DNA from: JABMRP01 sp964444795
Lineage (GTDB): Bacteria > Planctomycetota > Planctomycetia > Pirellulales > Thermoguttaceae
Length of the DNA: 5,902 nt
Direction: 5' to 3'
Assembly (NCBI GenBank): GCA_964444795.1
Contig: CAYUIQ010000363.1
Coordinates: 1-5,902, forward strand
Shown: positions 5,700 to 5,902 of the stretch, piece after piece
Layout: every line of letters begins with the position of its first letter
Numbering within the stretch: position 1 is the first letter of the stretch
Made by a program: the position numbers and the translations under genes
The notes under the pieces: model-generated
The model's database searches: none
Told to the model about the DNA's origin: nothing
Seen by the model: the letters and a program-made list of their open reading frames with translations, nothing else

Positions 5700-5842
5700 T
5701 CCTCGCTACAATCCGGATAATCCGCACCCGTGCCCCGGCCCTGTCGACCCGGCACTGCTTGACAAGCGTAGCTTATTCAATCGCGGCGCGCCGGCCGGTG
5801 GGACGTTTGGCGGGAGCACAGACTCCGTAAGAAGAGAGATCC

Positions 5843-5848
5843 GGAGGA
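5843..5848 (+). promoter_or_regulatory. Strong Shine-Dalgarno sequence of the right-edge gene
   Basis: GGAGGA lies 8 nt before the ATG at 5857. It is the best ribosome-binding site in the window and the main reason for calling a gene at the right edge. Confidence 0.55.
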
Positions 5849-5856
5849 ATTGTACG

Positions 5857-5902
5857 ATGGCCCTCCGAGGCCGTCGTTGCGTCTACCCCGCTTCTTTTCG
5901 AC
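5857..5902 (+). CDS. Probable start of a gene running off the right edge (partial, unrecognised)
   Basis: An ATG at 5857 follows an ideal ribosome-binding site, and the frame stays open for the 15 codons left in the window (MALRGRRCVYPASFR). This is too short to identify a family. The N terminus is basic (four Arg in 15 residues) and is not a signal peptide as far as visible. The gene would diverge from the diguanylate cyclase gene, sharing the 263-bp spacer that holds the inverted repeat at 5620-5699. No matching -10 box was found at proper spacing from the TTGACA at 5759-5764. A chance ATG next to a purine-rich stretch remains possible. Confidence 0.42.
   Translation, partial: MALRGRRCVYPASFR

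Noticed and set aside
5434..5727. 97-residue minus-strand open frame before the cyclase
   Set aside because: Much of it is the translated inverted repeat (KGDRSNLC, NWTCPLSP) plus an out-of-frame piece of the cyclase N terminus.
5759..5764. Perfect TTGACA as a -35 box for the right-edge gene
   Set aside because: At 16-18 bp downstream the sequence is GC-rich (TCGCGGCGCG); the AT-rich TTATTCAAT lies only about 8-9 bp away, so no acceptable -10 box exists.

Overview
The window reads as a slice of a GC-rich bacterial chromosome, most likely a planctomycete (Pirellulales-like). That is an inference from three things: the gene repertoire (a DUF4139-type secreted protein, a VC1184-type cysteine-desulfurase-like enzyme, a GGDEF protein with a long unassigned tail), the loose gene packing, and two long-armed inverted repeats, one carrying a GGGGACAGGTCCA core that I associate with planctomycete intergenic repeats. 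No lineage-decisive marker such as rRNA is present.

Layout, left to right. Positions 1-753 (minus) hold the N-terminal half of an exported DUF4139-family protein that runs off the left edge. Positions 887-2215 (minus) hold a 12-helix MFS exporter of the TetA-like drug:H+ antiporter group. A 217-bp divergent spacer follows, with an 83-bp inverted repeat at 2248-2330. Positions 2433-3704 (plus) encode a PLP-dependent class V aminotransferase-fold enzyme of the cysteine-desulfurase-like VC1184 type, in which Tyr383 stands where SufS has its catalytic Cys. After a 227-bp spacer with a candidate promoter, 3932-4447 (plus) encodes a ferritin with a complete ferroxidase centre. It is convergent, across only 12 bp, with a membrane-anchored diguanylate cyclase at 4460-5593 (minus). 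Upstream of the cyclase lies a second inverted repeat, 80 bp long, at 5620-5699. At the right edge a strong Shine-Dalgarno sequence precedes an ATG at 5857, which probably opens a further plus-strand gene.

The genes do not form one operon or one obvious pathway. Ferritin and the desulfurase-like enzyme may share an iron/sulfur theme, but they are separated by 227 bp and ferritin has its own ribosome-binding site. Spacers: 754-886 shows no convincing promoter or terminator, 2216-2432 is dominated by the first inverted repeat, and 5594-5856 by the second. I see no tRNA, rRNA, CRISPR array, transposase or integrase.

No clear new multi-gene system is visible. The best leads are the two similarly built, differently sequenced palindromic elements, each about 30 bp upstream of a minus-strand start codon, and the Cys-to-Tyr replacement in the desulfurase-like enzyme.
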